From Antilocapra americana (Eukaryota > Chordata > Mammalia > Artiodactyla > Antilocapridae): a DNA stretch of 64,000 nucleotides. The position numbers and the translations under genes were made by a program. This document shows, piece by piece, positions 22,735 through 34,435 of the stretch (within the stretch, counting starts at the first letter, position 1; each line of letters begins with the position of its first letter). The notes under the pieces are model-generated. The model saw only the letters and a program-made list of their open reading frames with translations, was not told where the DNA came from and did not search any database. The stretch is taken from contig ML661885.1 in assembly GCA_007570785.1 (NCBI GenBank), positions 35,287,683 to 35,351,682 on the forward strand, in the 5' to 3' direction.

Positions 22735-22840
22735 TCTGTGGAATACCACCACAGTTGGGTTATCGATTCCCCAAATGATGGACCTCTGCACAGCCACCAG
22801 TATTTAGCAGTTATGAATATGGCTGCTATATTTGAGTTCT
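22735..22840 (-). mobile_element. Possible ancient L1 fragment, antisense
   Basis: The plus strand shows CAAATGATGGACCTCTGC and TTATGAATATGGCTGCTAT in the order seen in antisense old L1 3' regions. Confidence 0.4.
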
Positions 22841-23189
22841 CTGGGTCTACCCTCACTCTTATGCCTTATAAACCTGGACCTTGGGCTGGCTTTTCCTCAC
22901 CCTTTCTGTCCCCTTCTCCTTCCACGGCAACCAAACTACACGCTGGATCTGGGGCAGATCTTGGCTTTGTACCAGCGCACCATCCTGGGCTCAGTGGGGT
23001 TCCTGCTCCTTCCCCAGCGGTGTAAGGTTTTTGTTGGTAAGAGAAGACTGTGGAGCTGCAGGTGGGATTCTACATCTGTATCCAGGGGCAGCCTCGCACT
23101 ATGCACACACCTGTGAAACTAACACATTCTCCCTCTGGTTAACTTCCCTGCCCTCAAAACTCTTTGGAACACACTGAGCCCATGGGAAA
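22841..23189. other. Unassigned GC-moderate stretch
   Basis: Three overlapping plus frames of 94-98 codons lie here in three phases. None has a recognisable domain, and their mutual overlap argues against coding. Confidence 0.4.
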
Positions 23190-23725
23190 GAATTTGTGTG
23201 CTTACACGTGGAATCTAAAACATGATACAAATGAGACTTCCCTGGGTCCGGCGGTTAACACTTCACACTGCCAAAGCAGGGTTCAACTCCTGGTTCGGGA
23301 GCTAACATCCCACATGCCACGCAGGAGAGCCTCCCAAAAGTTTTTATTTTAATTTTAATTAAAAAAATATGATACAAGTGAACCAATTTACAAAACAAAA
23401 CAGACTCACAGACATGGAAAACAAATGTATAATTACCACAGGCGAAAGCAGAGGAAGGATAAATTAGAGGTTTGGGATTAGCAGGTACAAACTACTATGA
23501 ATAAAATAGACAAGGTCCTACTATATGGCACACAGAACTATATTCAATCTTCCTGTAAAAAAAACTATAATGGAAAGAAATACATGTATATGAATAAAAG
23601 AAGAAATATGTGCATGCATAATGAAAAACAATATATTTATATATAACTGGATCACTTTGCTGTAAAACCAGAAAGTAACACACACGGTAAATCAATGATA
23701 CTTCAACAATAAAATAAAAGAAAGA
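23190..23725 (+). mobile_element. Bovine-type L1 3' UTR interrupted by a SINE
   Basis: L1 3' sequence is visible on both sides of the SINE: ACGTGGAATCTAAAACATGA before it, ACAGACTCACAGACATGGAA after it, then CCTACTATATGGCACACAGA. It closes with GGATCACTTTGCTGTAAAAC and CTTCAACAATAAAATAAAAG. Confidence 0.85.
23233..23367 (+). mobile_element. CHR-type SINE nested in the L1
   Basis: The head is GACTTCCCTGGGTCCGGCGG, the tail is T/A-rich. It is flanked by atgatacaaatga and atgatacaagtga, which are continuous L1 sequence when the SINE is removed. Confidence 0.85.
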
Positions 23726-23864
23726 ACTTGTGAGAGAGTGCAAACTCCCCTTGCATCCTTGCTCTCACATATTCTTAGATATCTTGTCAGCTCTCACTTA
23801 GCTTTCAAAAACTTTTCAGAATATTTTATGTTTCTTATTTGCTTTCTAAAATCATTTGTTATTA

Positions 23865-24400
23865 TCTTTAGTTGCAGTAAAACACACATAACATAAAATT
23901 TATGATCTTCCCCATTTTAAGTGTACAGTTGAGCGGCATTAAATCCACTCACTGTTTTGAGCAACCATCACCGCTGTCCATCACCAGAAGGCTTTCCATC
24001 ATCTTGCAAAGCTGAAACTCTGTATCCATTAACCAAGAACTTCCCATTTCCTCCTCCCTCCAGTCCCTGACAACTATATTCTAATTTTTATCTTCATGAC
24101 TGTCTGAGGTACCTTAAACAGTCAAGGAAAGAAAACTGTGTGAGGTACTTTAAACAGTCAAGGAAGAAAAGTGGAATTATATAAGAATGTGTCTTTCTGT
24201 GACTGGTTTCTTTCACTTACATAATGTCTTCAAGGCTCATCCATGTTATAGCATGTATAAGATCTCCCTTCCTTTTTAAGGCTGAATAATATTCTATTGT
24301 ATGCCACATTTTGCTTATTCATTCATCTATCAGTAGACACTTGAGTTGCTTCTACCCCATGTCTACTGTGACTAATGCTATGAACACTCTCTTCTTATCT
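23865..24400 (-). mobile_element. Ancient L1 3' UTR, antisense, with local duplication
   Basis: The plus strand shows the usual antisense old-L1 order: AAAACACACATAACATAAAA, TAAGTGTACAGTTGAGCGGC, GCAACCATCACCGCTGTCCA and GCTGAATAATATTCTATTGT. A 36-bp unit (24100-24135) is tandemly repeated at 24136-24170 with small changes. Confidence 0.8.
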
Positions 24401-25157
24401 ACTTTTATGTATTTGTTCTTATTGTGTTCTGGCGTAGGTAAAAGGGTTCATGTCCCACAGCTCCTTAGAGGGACTCGTCCTTCTCTGATTTCAGTTCACT
24501 TGCTTATCTTGTGATCTCAGTTCTTGATGGGCCCCAGACAAGTTAATATTTTGTATTTTATTCAACTTTTTTCCATTGTGATGGTGGGAGTGATTTCTTG
24601 GGGCTTTCTCCATCTTAAGTGGAAACCAAACGTCTGAACTTTATTTCGTTTCAAAAAATAATGAAATAGTGTTGGGGACAGTGGGAAGATAGAAGAATAA
24701 GATGGAGGGATGTTACTAAAAGAGATATTAATGCACATCTTCTATATTTTCTACTTTAGTAAGTCACCAGACAAAAGCAAATATCAAGACCTAGAACTCT
24801 AAGTATGTATTTAGGAATATGGAAGTAAACACCGGGGGAAAAAACTGGTTGTTTCCTATGAAAAGGAACTGAAGATGTTTAGCACTGGAGGAGGAAACTT
24901 AATTATATCATATGCCTTGTAGAAAATTTTGACTTTCTAAACATGCACATGTATACAATTTGTTGAAAAGCTTATAAATTTTTTCAGTATTATAACTGAT
25001 TCCCTGAGGTGGCAAAATGAAAAAAAAAAAAATCTTTTTCTTTTTGAAGTCTGGGTGCCATGACATGGAGAAAACAATGGAAAAAGAATTATATAAATTA
25101 ATATGACATTCATTCTATCAATGTAAGAACCTACCTTGAAAGCCAGAAAAGCAATTT
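24401..25157. other. Unassigned AT-rich stretch
   Basis: No gene-like frame and no named repeat. Confidence 0.45.
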
Positions 25158-25169
25158 TGAATTGCTTTT

Positions 25170-25283
25170 TTTTTTAAGTTAATTAATTTATTTTAATTGG
25201 AGGCTAATTACTTTACAATATTGTAGTGGTTTTTGCCATACATTGACATGAATCAGGCATGGGTGTACATGTGTCCCTCATCC
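25170..25283 (-). mobile_element. Very short 5'-truncated bovine L1
   Basis: The plus strand starts with the antisense poly-A (T run), then TTTTAATTGGAGGCTAATTA and TTTTTGCCATACATTGACAT, the antisense L1 3' end. Perfect 12-bp target duplications tgaattgctttt lie at 25158-25169 and 25284-25295. Confidence 0.9.
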
Positions 25284-25295
25284 TGAATTGCTTTT

Positions 25296-26949
25296 AAAAA
25301 ACAGTTTAGGAATACACAGTATCTAGGCACTGTAAGCAATGCAAAGCCATGTTTATATGCACAATTTCCCCTTTCTTTGAGCCAACAGGTATCTTGTGAA
25401 ACAATTCAGGAAGGGAGGACTCTTACACAGAACAGCTCATCCCAGGTGTGCAGAGTGCAAAAAAGTGCCCGAAAAGCAAGGAAGAAAACCCAGACAGTTA
25501 AATCATGGAACTTTGACACAGAAATCTCCAAGTCTCAATCATCCATCTATATTACCTCTTGCTTTTTTAAAATAACAAACCATTAGAAATTTCACTGTAT
25601 GAATTTTTAAAGGAAGCTTTGTGTCATTATTTTATTTGGAAACTGGCAGTTAGCATGAAAGAAGATAAAACAAAATTGAAAACAAGGAAAACAAGATACT
25701 TTTATTCAACTTTTGAAAGCTTGGCAACTGAAGCCTACTCTATTTGAAGAAGGGAGATAAACATGTATTTGAGATACTAGTTTTAACACTGGCACTGAAT
25801 TGAAACTTCCTCCTTGCCTTAATAAGGAACACTGAAAGAGAACAAAGTCAGAATCTTTTCAATACATATCCATACACCTCCCAAAGTCATCTCCTATAGA
25901 ATCAGTCACACTGTTCCACATTCTGAGAAACACTTCTTTAGCCAAAGTCCCTTCCAGGCTTCACATTAACATATGAATTTCAGAGGATCAGGGCTACCTC
26001 AGTTAGCAAAGACACCCCAGAGGAAGAAAGAGATTAAGGAGAAAAATCACTCCCCACCTCCAGCCCTATTTTTAAGATGGTAAAAATGAAACAAAGAGAG
26101 GAATTACAGATGAACAAGGTAGGTAATCCTGGATAGTCAGAAGGCTACAGAAAAACCGTATGCCAGAATATGACAGGGCTGAAAATGATCAGGGAAGTAC
26201 TCCCGGGAAACAACTTGAACATAGACTTGTAAAGTAGATTCTGATGAAACAACAAATTCACTCAACAAGGAATTATTGACCTTGTGCTTTGTGCCAGATA
26301 CTATACAGGTTCCCGGTTTGTTCTTTATCACCACCATAGTAGATTAATGAAACATTTATCTACGTAATAACTAGAGTCTATGTGCGCCATGTTCACTTCT
26401 ATTTCCACAACAAATAATGATGCTTTAGGGATCACGAATGTCCTATGCACTCCTAGAAGACAATCTTAAACATGAAATGTGGAGGCAGTTATCAATCTAA
26501 GCTCCCTGCATACTCAGAAATCTCTTCCATCTCATCCATAACAAATATGATGAGCTTCTGCTGAATGTTTCCAGAGATAGGGACTCCTGAACCACACTCA
26601 CACATACTGTTTTCTCGTAGAAAAAATCAGCTTCTCTGGAATTCCCAGCCATAGGTCCTAGTTCTCAAGCAGGCCATAAAGATGAAATCTTTCTTCCTTT
26701 TGACATTCGGAAGCTCATTTTATATTTATTTTGAACTCCTCTTTGCCAAGTCCATAGTTCAAAAAGCTGCTCTTACAAAGCAAACTGTTTTGCCATTAGT
26801 TCTCTAGCAGACACATGATCATCTGAAAATGGGTGCCTGAAACCAGGCATGATACTTCAGAGTTTATAACAGAGAATAATAGGATAGTATCCCTTCCCAC
26901 TACTTAGACCTCGCTGTGTGCATAGCTGTTTATCCTATCCACATTACAC
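25296..26949. other. Single-copy-like DNA
   Basis: No confident repeat. A short antisense L2-like head may lie at about 26258-26310 (CACTCAACAAGGAATTATTG, then TTTGTGCCAGATACTATAC). The frames at 25377-25586 and 26137-26337 are unsupported. Confidence 0.4.
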
Positions 26950-27415
26950 TGGCACTAAGTTGGATAGTATCCCTTCAAATCTCATGTTCTTCCTAGAATC
27001 TCAGAATGTGACATTATTTGAAATTGGGTCATTACAGATGTAATTGTTTACAGTAAGATGAGGTCATAGGGGAATAGTGCAGGTCCTTAATCCAATACCA
27101 CTAGTATTCTTATGAGAAGAGACACAGATTCAACATGGCAGAGAGAGTAGGAAAGAATGCCATCTTACAGCGGGGGCAGAGATTAAGGTGATGCCTCTGT
27201 AAATGGAAGACCACCAACGATTACAGGCAGCACCAGGAGCTAAGGGAAAGACATGGAATAGATTCTCCCCAGAAAGTCTTTAAAGAGAGAATGGCCCTGC
27301 CAACACCTTGACTGCAGGCTTCTCTCTTCTGGAACTGTGAGAAAATAAACTTCTGTTGTTTTAAGTCACCCAGTGGGTGGTAATTTGTTAGAGCAGCCTT
27401 GGAAAACCGACACAG
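26950..27415 (+). mobile_element. ERVL-MaLR LTR (MLT1-like)
   Basis: The order of blocks fits an MLT1-type LTR: CTCAGAATGTGACATTATTT, GAAATTGGGTCATTACAGAT, TTACAGTAAGATGAGGTCAT, GACATGGAATAGATTCTCCC, then CTTCTGGAACTGTGAGAAAA and TAAACTTCTGTTGTTTTAAG with its polyadenylation-like AATAAA. The copy is old and has no coding sequence. Confidence 0.7.
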
Positions 27416-27664
27416 TAGTTCTGTCTCGCACATAAATAACACACTTTTTGTTTTTGTTTTATTTTCCTTCCAGTAATTGATTATCACTGAAGCAAGTTTT
27501 TCCATCAGAAATCCATGTAGTGGATATGAGTATGCCTGTCCAGTATTATCTAGTCCTCTCTTTCCAGTAGGGGTGGATTACAGATTATGCCTTGGTAGCC
27601 CTTTGGGTCCATCAGCACAGGGGTGGTGGACTGCCAGTCATGATGCCCTGTTCTTCCTCTGACT

Positions 27665-28297
27665 TTGTTCCCAAAATGCAAGTCCATGTGCCTGATGTGC
27701 AGCGAGGCCAAACAATACAAAACATCAGAGTTTGGAGTAGAGAAAGATTTATTACAGGGCCTTGCAAGGAGATGGGTGGCTCATGCTTTAAAAACTCTGA
27801 ACTCCCCAAAGAAAGCAAAGAAAGTGAAGTCGCTTAAGTCATGTCCGACTCTTTGCAACCCCATGGGGTGTAGCCTACCAGGCTCCTCCGTAGATGTAAT
27901 TATCCAAGCCAGAATACTGGAGTGGGTTGCCATTTCCTTCTCCAGGAGATCTCCTGACCCAGGGATTGAACCCAGAGGCCAAGGCCAGCGGGCGGCCTTG
28001 GTGAGGGTTCCAGAGCCCTACAGGACACAGCCCTCAGCCTATTCCCTGGGCCCTCCAGCTCACTCACTGGCCAAGGGCCTGATGAGCTGGAGGGTCTTGG
28101 AGAGAGGCTGGGGTTCAACTCTTATCACGACCAACACTCCACCAACAGTTGATTGAATCTCGCCACCAAAGGTTGCTCTGTGACAGCTGGCTGCTTTTAG
28201 GCGGGGCCCACTTCGGTGCTAACCAATGGCTGAGCAAGACTCATTGCCAGGTAACAGGGTGAAGAGTAATGGCACAGGGAGGGCAGTGCTCTGCTAC
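27665..28297 (-). mobile_element. Ruminant ERV LTR interrupted by a SINE
   Basis: Read on the minus strand, the 3' part has CCCTGTAATAAATCTTTC (poly-A signal region), then TTTTGTATTGTTTGGCCTCG and a terminal GGGAACA. The U3-like part carries a CCAAT box (minus: CAGCCATTGGTTAGCAC). A Bov-tA copy splits it at 27816-27976. The 163-codon plus frame here is a composite shadow of LTR and SINE. Outer borders are approximate and I found no clear target duplication. Confidence 0.6.
27816..27976 (-). mobile_element. Truncated Bov-tA SINE inside the LTR
   Basis: The tail TGAAGTCGCTTAAGTCATGT runs to CCCAGGGATTGAACCCAGAG; the tRNA head is missing. Inserted after the LTR. Confidence 0.85.
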
Positions 28298-29087
28298 AAA
28301 CTGACTCCTTTTCTCTCTTTCTGGCAATCTCAGAATTCTGAGTCTTGGGCACAGAGCCCCAGTCATGGAAAACAGCTAGGGTTGACTTATTCCAGCACCA
28401 GGTTATCATTTCCAAGGTCTCGTTCTTCAGCATTTCCTTCGATTCCATAAACTCCTCCAGGACCGTACACTGAATCCCTTTCTGTTTAAATAATCCAGAA
28501 TCAGTCTCTATTTAATTCAGTTAAGGAATGCTGATAAATTACAAAACTGAAGCTTTGAATTTTGTTCTGTTGTGTTTATTGCTTATCTGATTTTGGCTTA
28601 CTACTACTAGTAGGTTCCATTGAAATTTCAGCTTCATTTCATTCCCTTCCACAAAATAATCTAATTTGCTCAAAACTTCTCCGTGTATAATTGTCTGTAA
28701 TGGATTTATTACTGTGCTTTGCAAGCCTCTGCGCCTCTGCCCAAGAAGAGGAAGCTGATGGAGAACTTACAAGAAATAAATGCATAGTTTCCACTTGGAC
28801 TACTAATGCCTTTTCATTCTCACTCTCATTAACAGTGAACTAGTCACATGGTTCAAACCCTTTATCAGGTCCAACCCGAAGCCAGATATAAATACTTCCA
28901 TGTTTTATTCAGTTACACATTCATGAAGCCTATCTTTTTATTCCCCTCTCAAATCACTTAAAATCAAGTTTTCTGATTCTTTATGGCGAAAATATGTGAA
29001 CAAATTCAAGTTTAAATAGTTACTTTCAAGGGCATAGCTGAAATATGGTGAATTAGCAGCGTATAAGGACAAAGAAGGGTGCCGGCA
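28298..29087. other. Unassigned stretch
   Basis: No recognised repeat and no gene-like frame. Confidence 0.45.
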
Positions 29088-29260
29088 TCATGCTAAGATC
29101 TTTACTTGCTCATCTTACTGAATCATCACAAGAATCATAACCATTATCTGGTCAATGTGACTTGCAAAAGATAGGAGAAGCTGGAAAGTCAAGCTATTTG
29201 TCCAAGTTTTCACAGCTAGTGACTACAACATGGAGATCTAAATTCAAGTTTGAATGATTC
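29088..29260 (-). mobile_element. MIR SINE, antisense
   Basis: It carries the antisense MIR pattern: CATAACCATTATCTGGTCAA, AGCTATTTGTCCAAGTTTTC, then CACAGCTAGTGACTACAACA. Confidence 0.6.
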
Positions 29261-30054
29261 AAAAGAGAATGTTTGTTCAAAGTTGCCATCTGTCCTGGCT
29301 TTCAATTTTAAGTCTTTTATTATCGCAACTGATAATATATCTTTACCACAAATTACAAATAAGACAACATACATAAAATACTTTACAGCTCACAAAGTAT
29401 TTCCAACACATGCAGATTTTTACATTTTCACTGAATCTGAAACTCTTCAAGGAACCACAATGGCAACAGCACTGATTTAAAACAAAAACAAAACTATTAA
29501 CCTAGCAACAGAACCATCAACAAGGGCCAATATTTAATTTTGTTCACCCCAATTAGGGAAAAACGAAGATATGCTTGATCATTTTGATCATTTAAGTGAA
29601 AAGCTGAGTTGAGCTCCTATTCAAATTCAATTAGAGATCCACTGATGCCTTTTTTAATTTGCCTATAAGAGGCCTTTGTAACAAATGAAAAGAGAGGTTC
29701 TTGAGTTGAATAACCATTTTTAAATAAACAGAATAAACATGAATTTAACCAAGAAAATAAGTGTGCTCTTAAGTGGAGAATGTTGGGATGGAGACTCTGA
29801 AAACAGACTCAGCTGAAATGGTGTAGCATAACCTTGGGCAAATCCTGAGTCCTCAAGGCCCCATCAGTCAAAAGAGGACAACAGACCACTTCACCTTCAA
29901 ACCGCATCCTAACTATGACCCACTCCCATGTCCTTTTCCACCTCAGTTTGCTCACCAATGCACCCCCCCCCCCCCCCCCGCCACTTTCCCATCCTAGACA
30001 GTAACCATTTAAATTTCAGCACTAGAAGGACACGTAAGCCCATCACCATCACTA
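29261..30054. other. Unassigned stretch with a poly-C tract
   Basis: A run of 17 C lies at 29963-29979. A weak MIR-like core may lie at 29795-29890 (CATAACCTTGGGCAAATCC). Nothing else is recognised. Confidence 0.45.
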
Positions 30055-30240
30055 CTGACAGGCACTTTGCTTTGAAAATATTTCCTCTAACCCTCCAGTG
30101 AATTCTATAGGAGAAAAAAAATTCTGTTTCAGAGATGAGGAAATTGGAGCACCATGAGGTAATTAAACAAAACAAACAAACAAAAACCCTCATCTAAAGT
30201 CACAAATCTACTAAGAGTGCCAGATGTGGACTGCTATACC
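30055..30240 (-). mobile_element. MIR SINE, antisense
   Basis: GAGATGAGGAAATTGGAGCA is the antisense MIR core, with TAAAGTCACAAATCTACTAA and AGTGCCAGATGTGGACTGC further right. Confidence 0.6.
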
Positions 30241-33031
30241 TCGTTTCTGCTAATGGGTAGTGAGTGTTCTGGTTCATCCATTGGTCTTTTACAAATACAT
30301 CAAATTGATTCACAAGCCTGGTGGCAATGCTAGTTCAAATCAAAACTGCTGAAATCATGTTTCATAATCCAGAAGACTAAGATCTATGTTTGCTCAGAGT
30401 AGTCCAAGACCAGTCAAGTACCAGGCATGTTTGTGTGTAAAAGAAGCTGCTTCCAGCACCCATAACTGTGCTCCCAATGACAAACAATATATCTCTTTCA
30501 CCTCTTTTAAAGGACAGAGACAGCTCTAAACCACAAAATTAGAAGGGATTGTTATTCAGATTCCAAATGATATCACATAATGAATATTCCAGAGACAGAA
30601 GAGACACACTCTTTATAATGAAGGCTAAAAGCCTTGGGAAATCTTCTAGGCTATTTGCTTCTTCAGATGAATAAGCATTTATGAAGGAAAGTAAAACCTT
30701 TCACAGGCAAGGTTACCTTGTTAATAAGGTAAAATGAAATTAAAAACAGAAACTCTCTTTGCCTTTGCTATAGCATAAATTTCAAATTCTTGCTTTTGTT
30801 GTTGTTCTCACTCTTGAATTCAGCAAGGGCAACATACACTGTTCAATAAAATTTCCAGTCTTTACACTGCCCTTCTTCTAACTGGACAGTAACTGACCTG
30901 CCAGTGACGACCAAGTTTGTTTACAGGTAAGAGAAGCTGCCATATTAGTTCATCCCCCACTCCCAATACTTATACTCTGGGAGTTTAAAGCTTAGGTAGT
31001 ATACAAGTAGTACCAGTACAGCAGAGATGCTCAGCTCTGTCATCTTTGTTATTAGTTTCATCAAAATAGTGACAGGATATACTCTGTTTCTGAAAGTGAG
31101 CCTTTGTTACAGTTTCACTGATGAAAATGATTTTAAATTCTGCTTCACTCTAACCATCTGTACCAGCCAGCCCACTGCCTCCTACTATGGCTATTAAATG
31201 TATAAAAGGGCACACATCAGCTCAACAAGTTTCTGAAGGAAAAGAAACCATCTCATCTTGCTCAGATGTCAACCAAAATCAATAACTATTTCCAAAAGAA
31301 AGGAAGAGGTAGACAAGAACTGACCCCTTTCACCTCAAATTGCTCACTCCCTCCTTGTCTGATCTATAGAGAAACCCATGTAACTGGTTCTTCTATTATT
31401 TTTCTCCTTCTGCATTTCACCAAGGTGGTCTGAAGTATCAATATTTTCAAGAACAAGGCTATATATATCTCTACAGCCTCTTCAAATTTAATGAAAATGA
31501 ATACCCATCTTGTGTTTCTTTGTAGAGACAGACTTTTAGAGACATACATGAAATACATGGATGTTACTCTAAATAAATGGTTTTGCAAACCAGGTGCAAA
31601 ACAATGCAGCTCAGCATTGAGTTCAAGTGTCCAGAAGAGAACCTGCTAGTGTTGAAATTACACAGGCTCATTGAATTTACAGTTTTATCATTGGTTCACA
31701 TCATCTTCCTGAGGCTTCACACAGCCCATGCGAAGCGCCCTCGATCAACACCAGTGTGGCTCACAGTGAAGTTCTGTTTTCCTCAATTCTTTCCCTCTTG
31801 TCTTCGGGAAGAGGAAGCCTTCCTAAGATCAAGAATATGCGACTAAGCAAACAACTGAACAAGGCAATTCAGGGCTGCAAGCAGAGAAACTGGGCTTGCC
31901 TTTGTGGAAAACAAGGGCTCTTCCCCTCAATAGTTTTCCAAGAGACAAAGCTCTGTTCTCTTAGAAGCAGGAAACAGTAGTTTGTGCTTATACACACAGG
32001 AGTGAAAGAGGGGATAGTGACTGCCCCAGAGATTAGGCAGAAGGCTCTTCTGCTGTGTGAATTCCTGAGGGACTGAGGGCTGGTGACAACCAGTGATGGA
32101 GGGAATGGTTATTATAACAAGAAAGGAAGTAAGCGGCCCTAATGAGAATCCCTTTAGAATGAATTCTGAAACCAATCAACCAAACAACAGAAGCACCCTG
32201 CGGGTGGAAGTAGACAAAGGGGAGAGGGTGGAAATGCTGACCAAATCTCTTCAGTGTCATCATGACCAAGGTTTTATCTAACAGGTGTTCTTGTGTTCTG
32301 AGTTCCTGCACGTGGGCCATCTTAGAACAGCACCCTGATCTTATTACATCTATGAGTGTAAGCTATTGTTCCTCCTCTCCAGGGTGTATTGTACTACAGG
32401 CCAGAAAGGTTTGCTTCTCAATACATGCCTTGCCGTTGATTTAAAACTGAAACTAAATCCATGAAAATTATATGGGATTCTTACCTTTCTGTGTGGACAC
32501 CTACAAACACTAACGTTTCATCTGGGAACGTTTCATTAGGCTTCTAATAGATGTTCAGCTAACATTTTCCTCTGATTCAGTTCAATTCCTCACTACATGA
32601 ATTTATTAAATTTAAAATAATTTAAAATAAAAGCTATGTATTTTTAAAAGCAATTACCAAACAAATTCTGTGAAAAATATTGTAGTAGAACAGTTTTAAC
32701 TTTTCATCAGAAAAAAAAAAAAAAGCTTACTCAGCTGCTATGCATACTATATGTGTCTTTTCAGACATTCCCAATCTATTTTAGGACCTATTTTCTGAAG
32801 GCTAAAAAGAAGTTCTGCTAAAAGGAAATCTACTTAATTTACTTTATTAAAGCAAGTGGTTTTTGTAGATGGGGGACAGTTTGCAAAGAGAGTCTCCTAA
32901 TATTAACTACTCTTGACTTTTCAAGGTAGACTTCCAATGAAAATATGTGAAACCATCCTGAAAGGAGTAGCTTTTCATTCTAATCACAGCTGTTCTAAGC
33001 CAGGTTTCCTCATCTTCAGTACTACTGACAT
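30241..33031. other. Single-copy-like DNA
   Basis: About 2.8 kb without a confidently named repeat. A TATA-like TGTATAAAAGGG lies at about 31199. The frames at 31364-32444 overlap one another on both strands and show no domain; none is supported as coding. Confidence 0.45.
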
Positions 33032-33283
33032 TTGTGTGTCTGTGTCTGCTCAGTCGTGTCTGACTTTTGTGACCACGTAGACTGCAGCCTGCCAGGGTCC
33101 TGTGTCCATGGAATTTCCCAAGCAGGAACACTGGAGTGGGTTGCCCACCAGGCTCCTCTGTCTATGGAATTTCCCAGGCAAGAGATGACATCTTCTCCAG
33201 CAGATTTTCCTCACCCAGGGGTTGAACCAGCCTCTATTGCACTGGCAGGCAAATTCTTTACCACCATGCCACATGGGAAGCCC
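33032..33283 (-). mobile_element. Bov-tA SINE with internal duplication
   Basis: Antisense SINE from CTGCTCAGTCGTGTCTGAC to the CACATGGGAAGCCCC head. An internal block is duplicated: TCCATGGAATTTCCCAAGCA at about 33105 and TCTATGGAATTTCCCAGGCA at about 33162. Confidence 0.9.
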
Positions 33284-34155
33284 CAGTTGGAAAATTCTTT
33301 GTTGCGGGAGCAACTCAGTATATTGTAGAATATTAGCAAGTTCCCTGGCCTCTGCACAAAAGATGCCAGTAGCACCCCTCCCTACCAAAGTGTGACAATC
33401 AAAACATCTCCAGGTATCGCCAGTGTCCTCTGGGGAGCAAAATTACCCCTGTTGAGAACCAAAGTTCTAAACCTACCAATAAGATCTGTTCCCTGGAGTA
33501 AGAGAAAGTGATTTCTTTTTTCCCATTTTGGTTAATATTTCTCTCACTCATTATTCTGCTTCATCAAGCCATTTCACCACTTCTTTTTTTTGGGGGGGGG
33601 GGTGGTAATGCCTTTACCTTAGGGCTGCAAAGAATCTGTTGATTATTGATTATTTCCTAAAGCAAACCTGAATTTAGGGAACAGTTCTCCAGGAAAATTA
33701 TTGTCAAGCTATCCTTTTGAAGACTAGGAATCAGTCCAAGGGTACAATCCTTTGTATTTCAAATGCAGGAAGTTTGGAGTTAAGGAGAGAAGGGTTTTCT
33801 CATTTCATGGTGAATTTAGCAATATATAAATGAAGTTTTACCTCCACATTCATGTAATATCTTCAGATGCCTAAACTCTAACTTTACTTGATATCCTAAT
33901 CAATTTGCCTAACTCTCCTTCCTCTCCAGTAAAAAAAAACAGACAAACATATTTGGTTACATCTATTTGAACAGCACTCTGGGGAGAATTAACAGGCAAA
34001 ATAATAGTTTATTTTACCTTCACCAGATGTATTAACAATAATCAATGTAGAAAAAACAGTAGTAGAAGCAGAAAATGACAGTATATGTCTTTTTATTCAA
34101 ACTTTTCACCTTATAGATATCTAGAATCATGGTCATATTTAAAAAGGTATATTCC
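33284..34155. other. Unassigned stretch
   Basis: It contains a T run followed by 11 G at 33592-33602. No repeat family or gene is recognised. Confidence 0.45.
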
Positions 34156-34165
34156 AGTAGTTACT

Positions 34166-34425
34166 TGGAGAAGGCAATGGCACCCCACTCCAGTACTCTT
34201 GCTTGGAAAATCCCATGGACGGAGGAGCCTGGTGGGCTATAGTACCTGGGGTCTAGAAGAGTCAGACAGGACTGAGTGACTTCACTTTCACACATTGGAG
34301 AAGGAAATGGCAACCCACTGCAGTGTTCCTGCCTGGAGAATCCCAGGGACGAGGGAGCCTGGTGGGCTGCCGTCTATGGGGTCGCACAGAGTCGGACGCG
34401 TCCAAAGTGACTTGGCAGCAGCAGC
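34166..34425 (+). mobile_element. Bov-A2 dimeric SINE
   Basis: Two Bov-A units lie in tandem, each with a GGAGAAGG-A-ATGGCA start and a GAGCCTGGTGGGCT block, joined by CACTTTCACACAT and ending in GCAGCAGCAGCAG. Target duplication: agtagttact (34156-34165) and agtaattact (34426-34435). Confidence 0.95.
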
Positions 34426-34435
34426 AGTAATTACT

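Noticed and set aside
27665..28156. 163-codon plus-strand frame
   Set aside because: It crosses an LTR and an inserted SINE, so it is a composite shadow.
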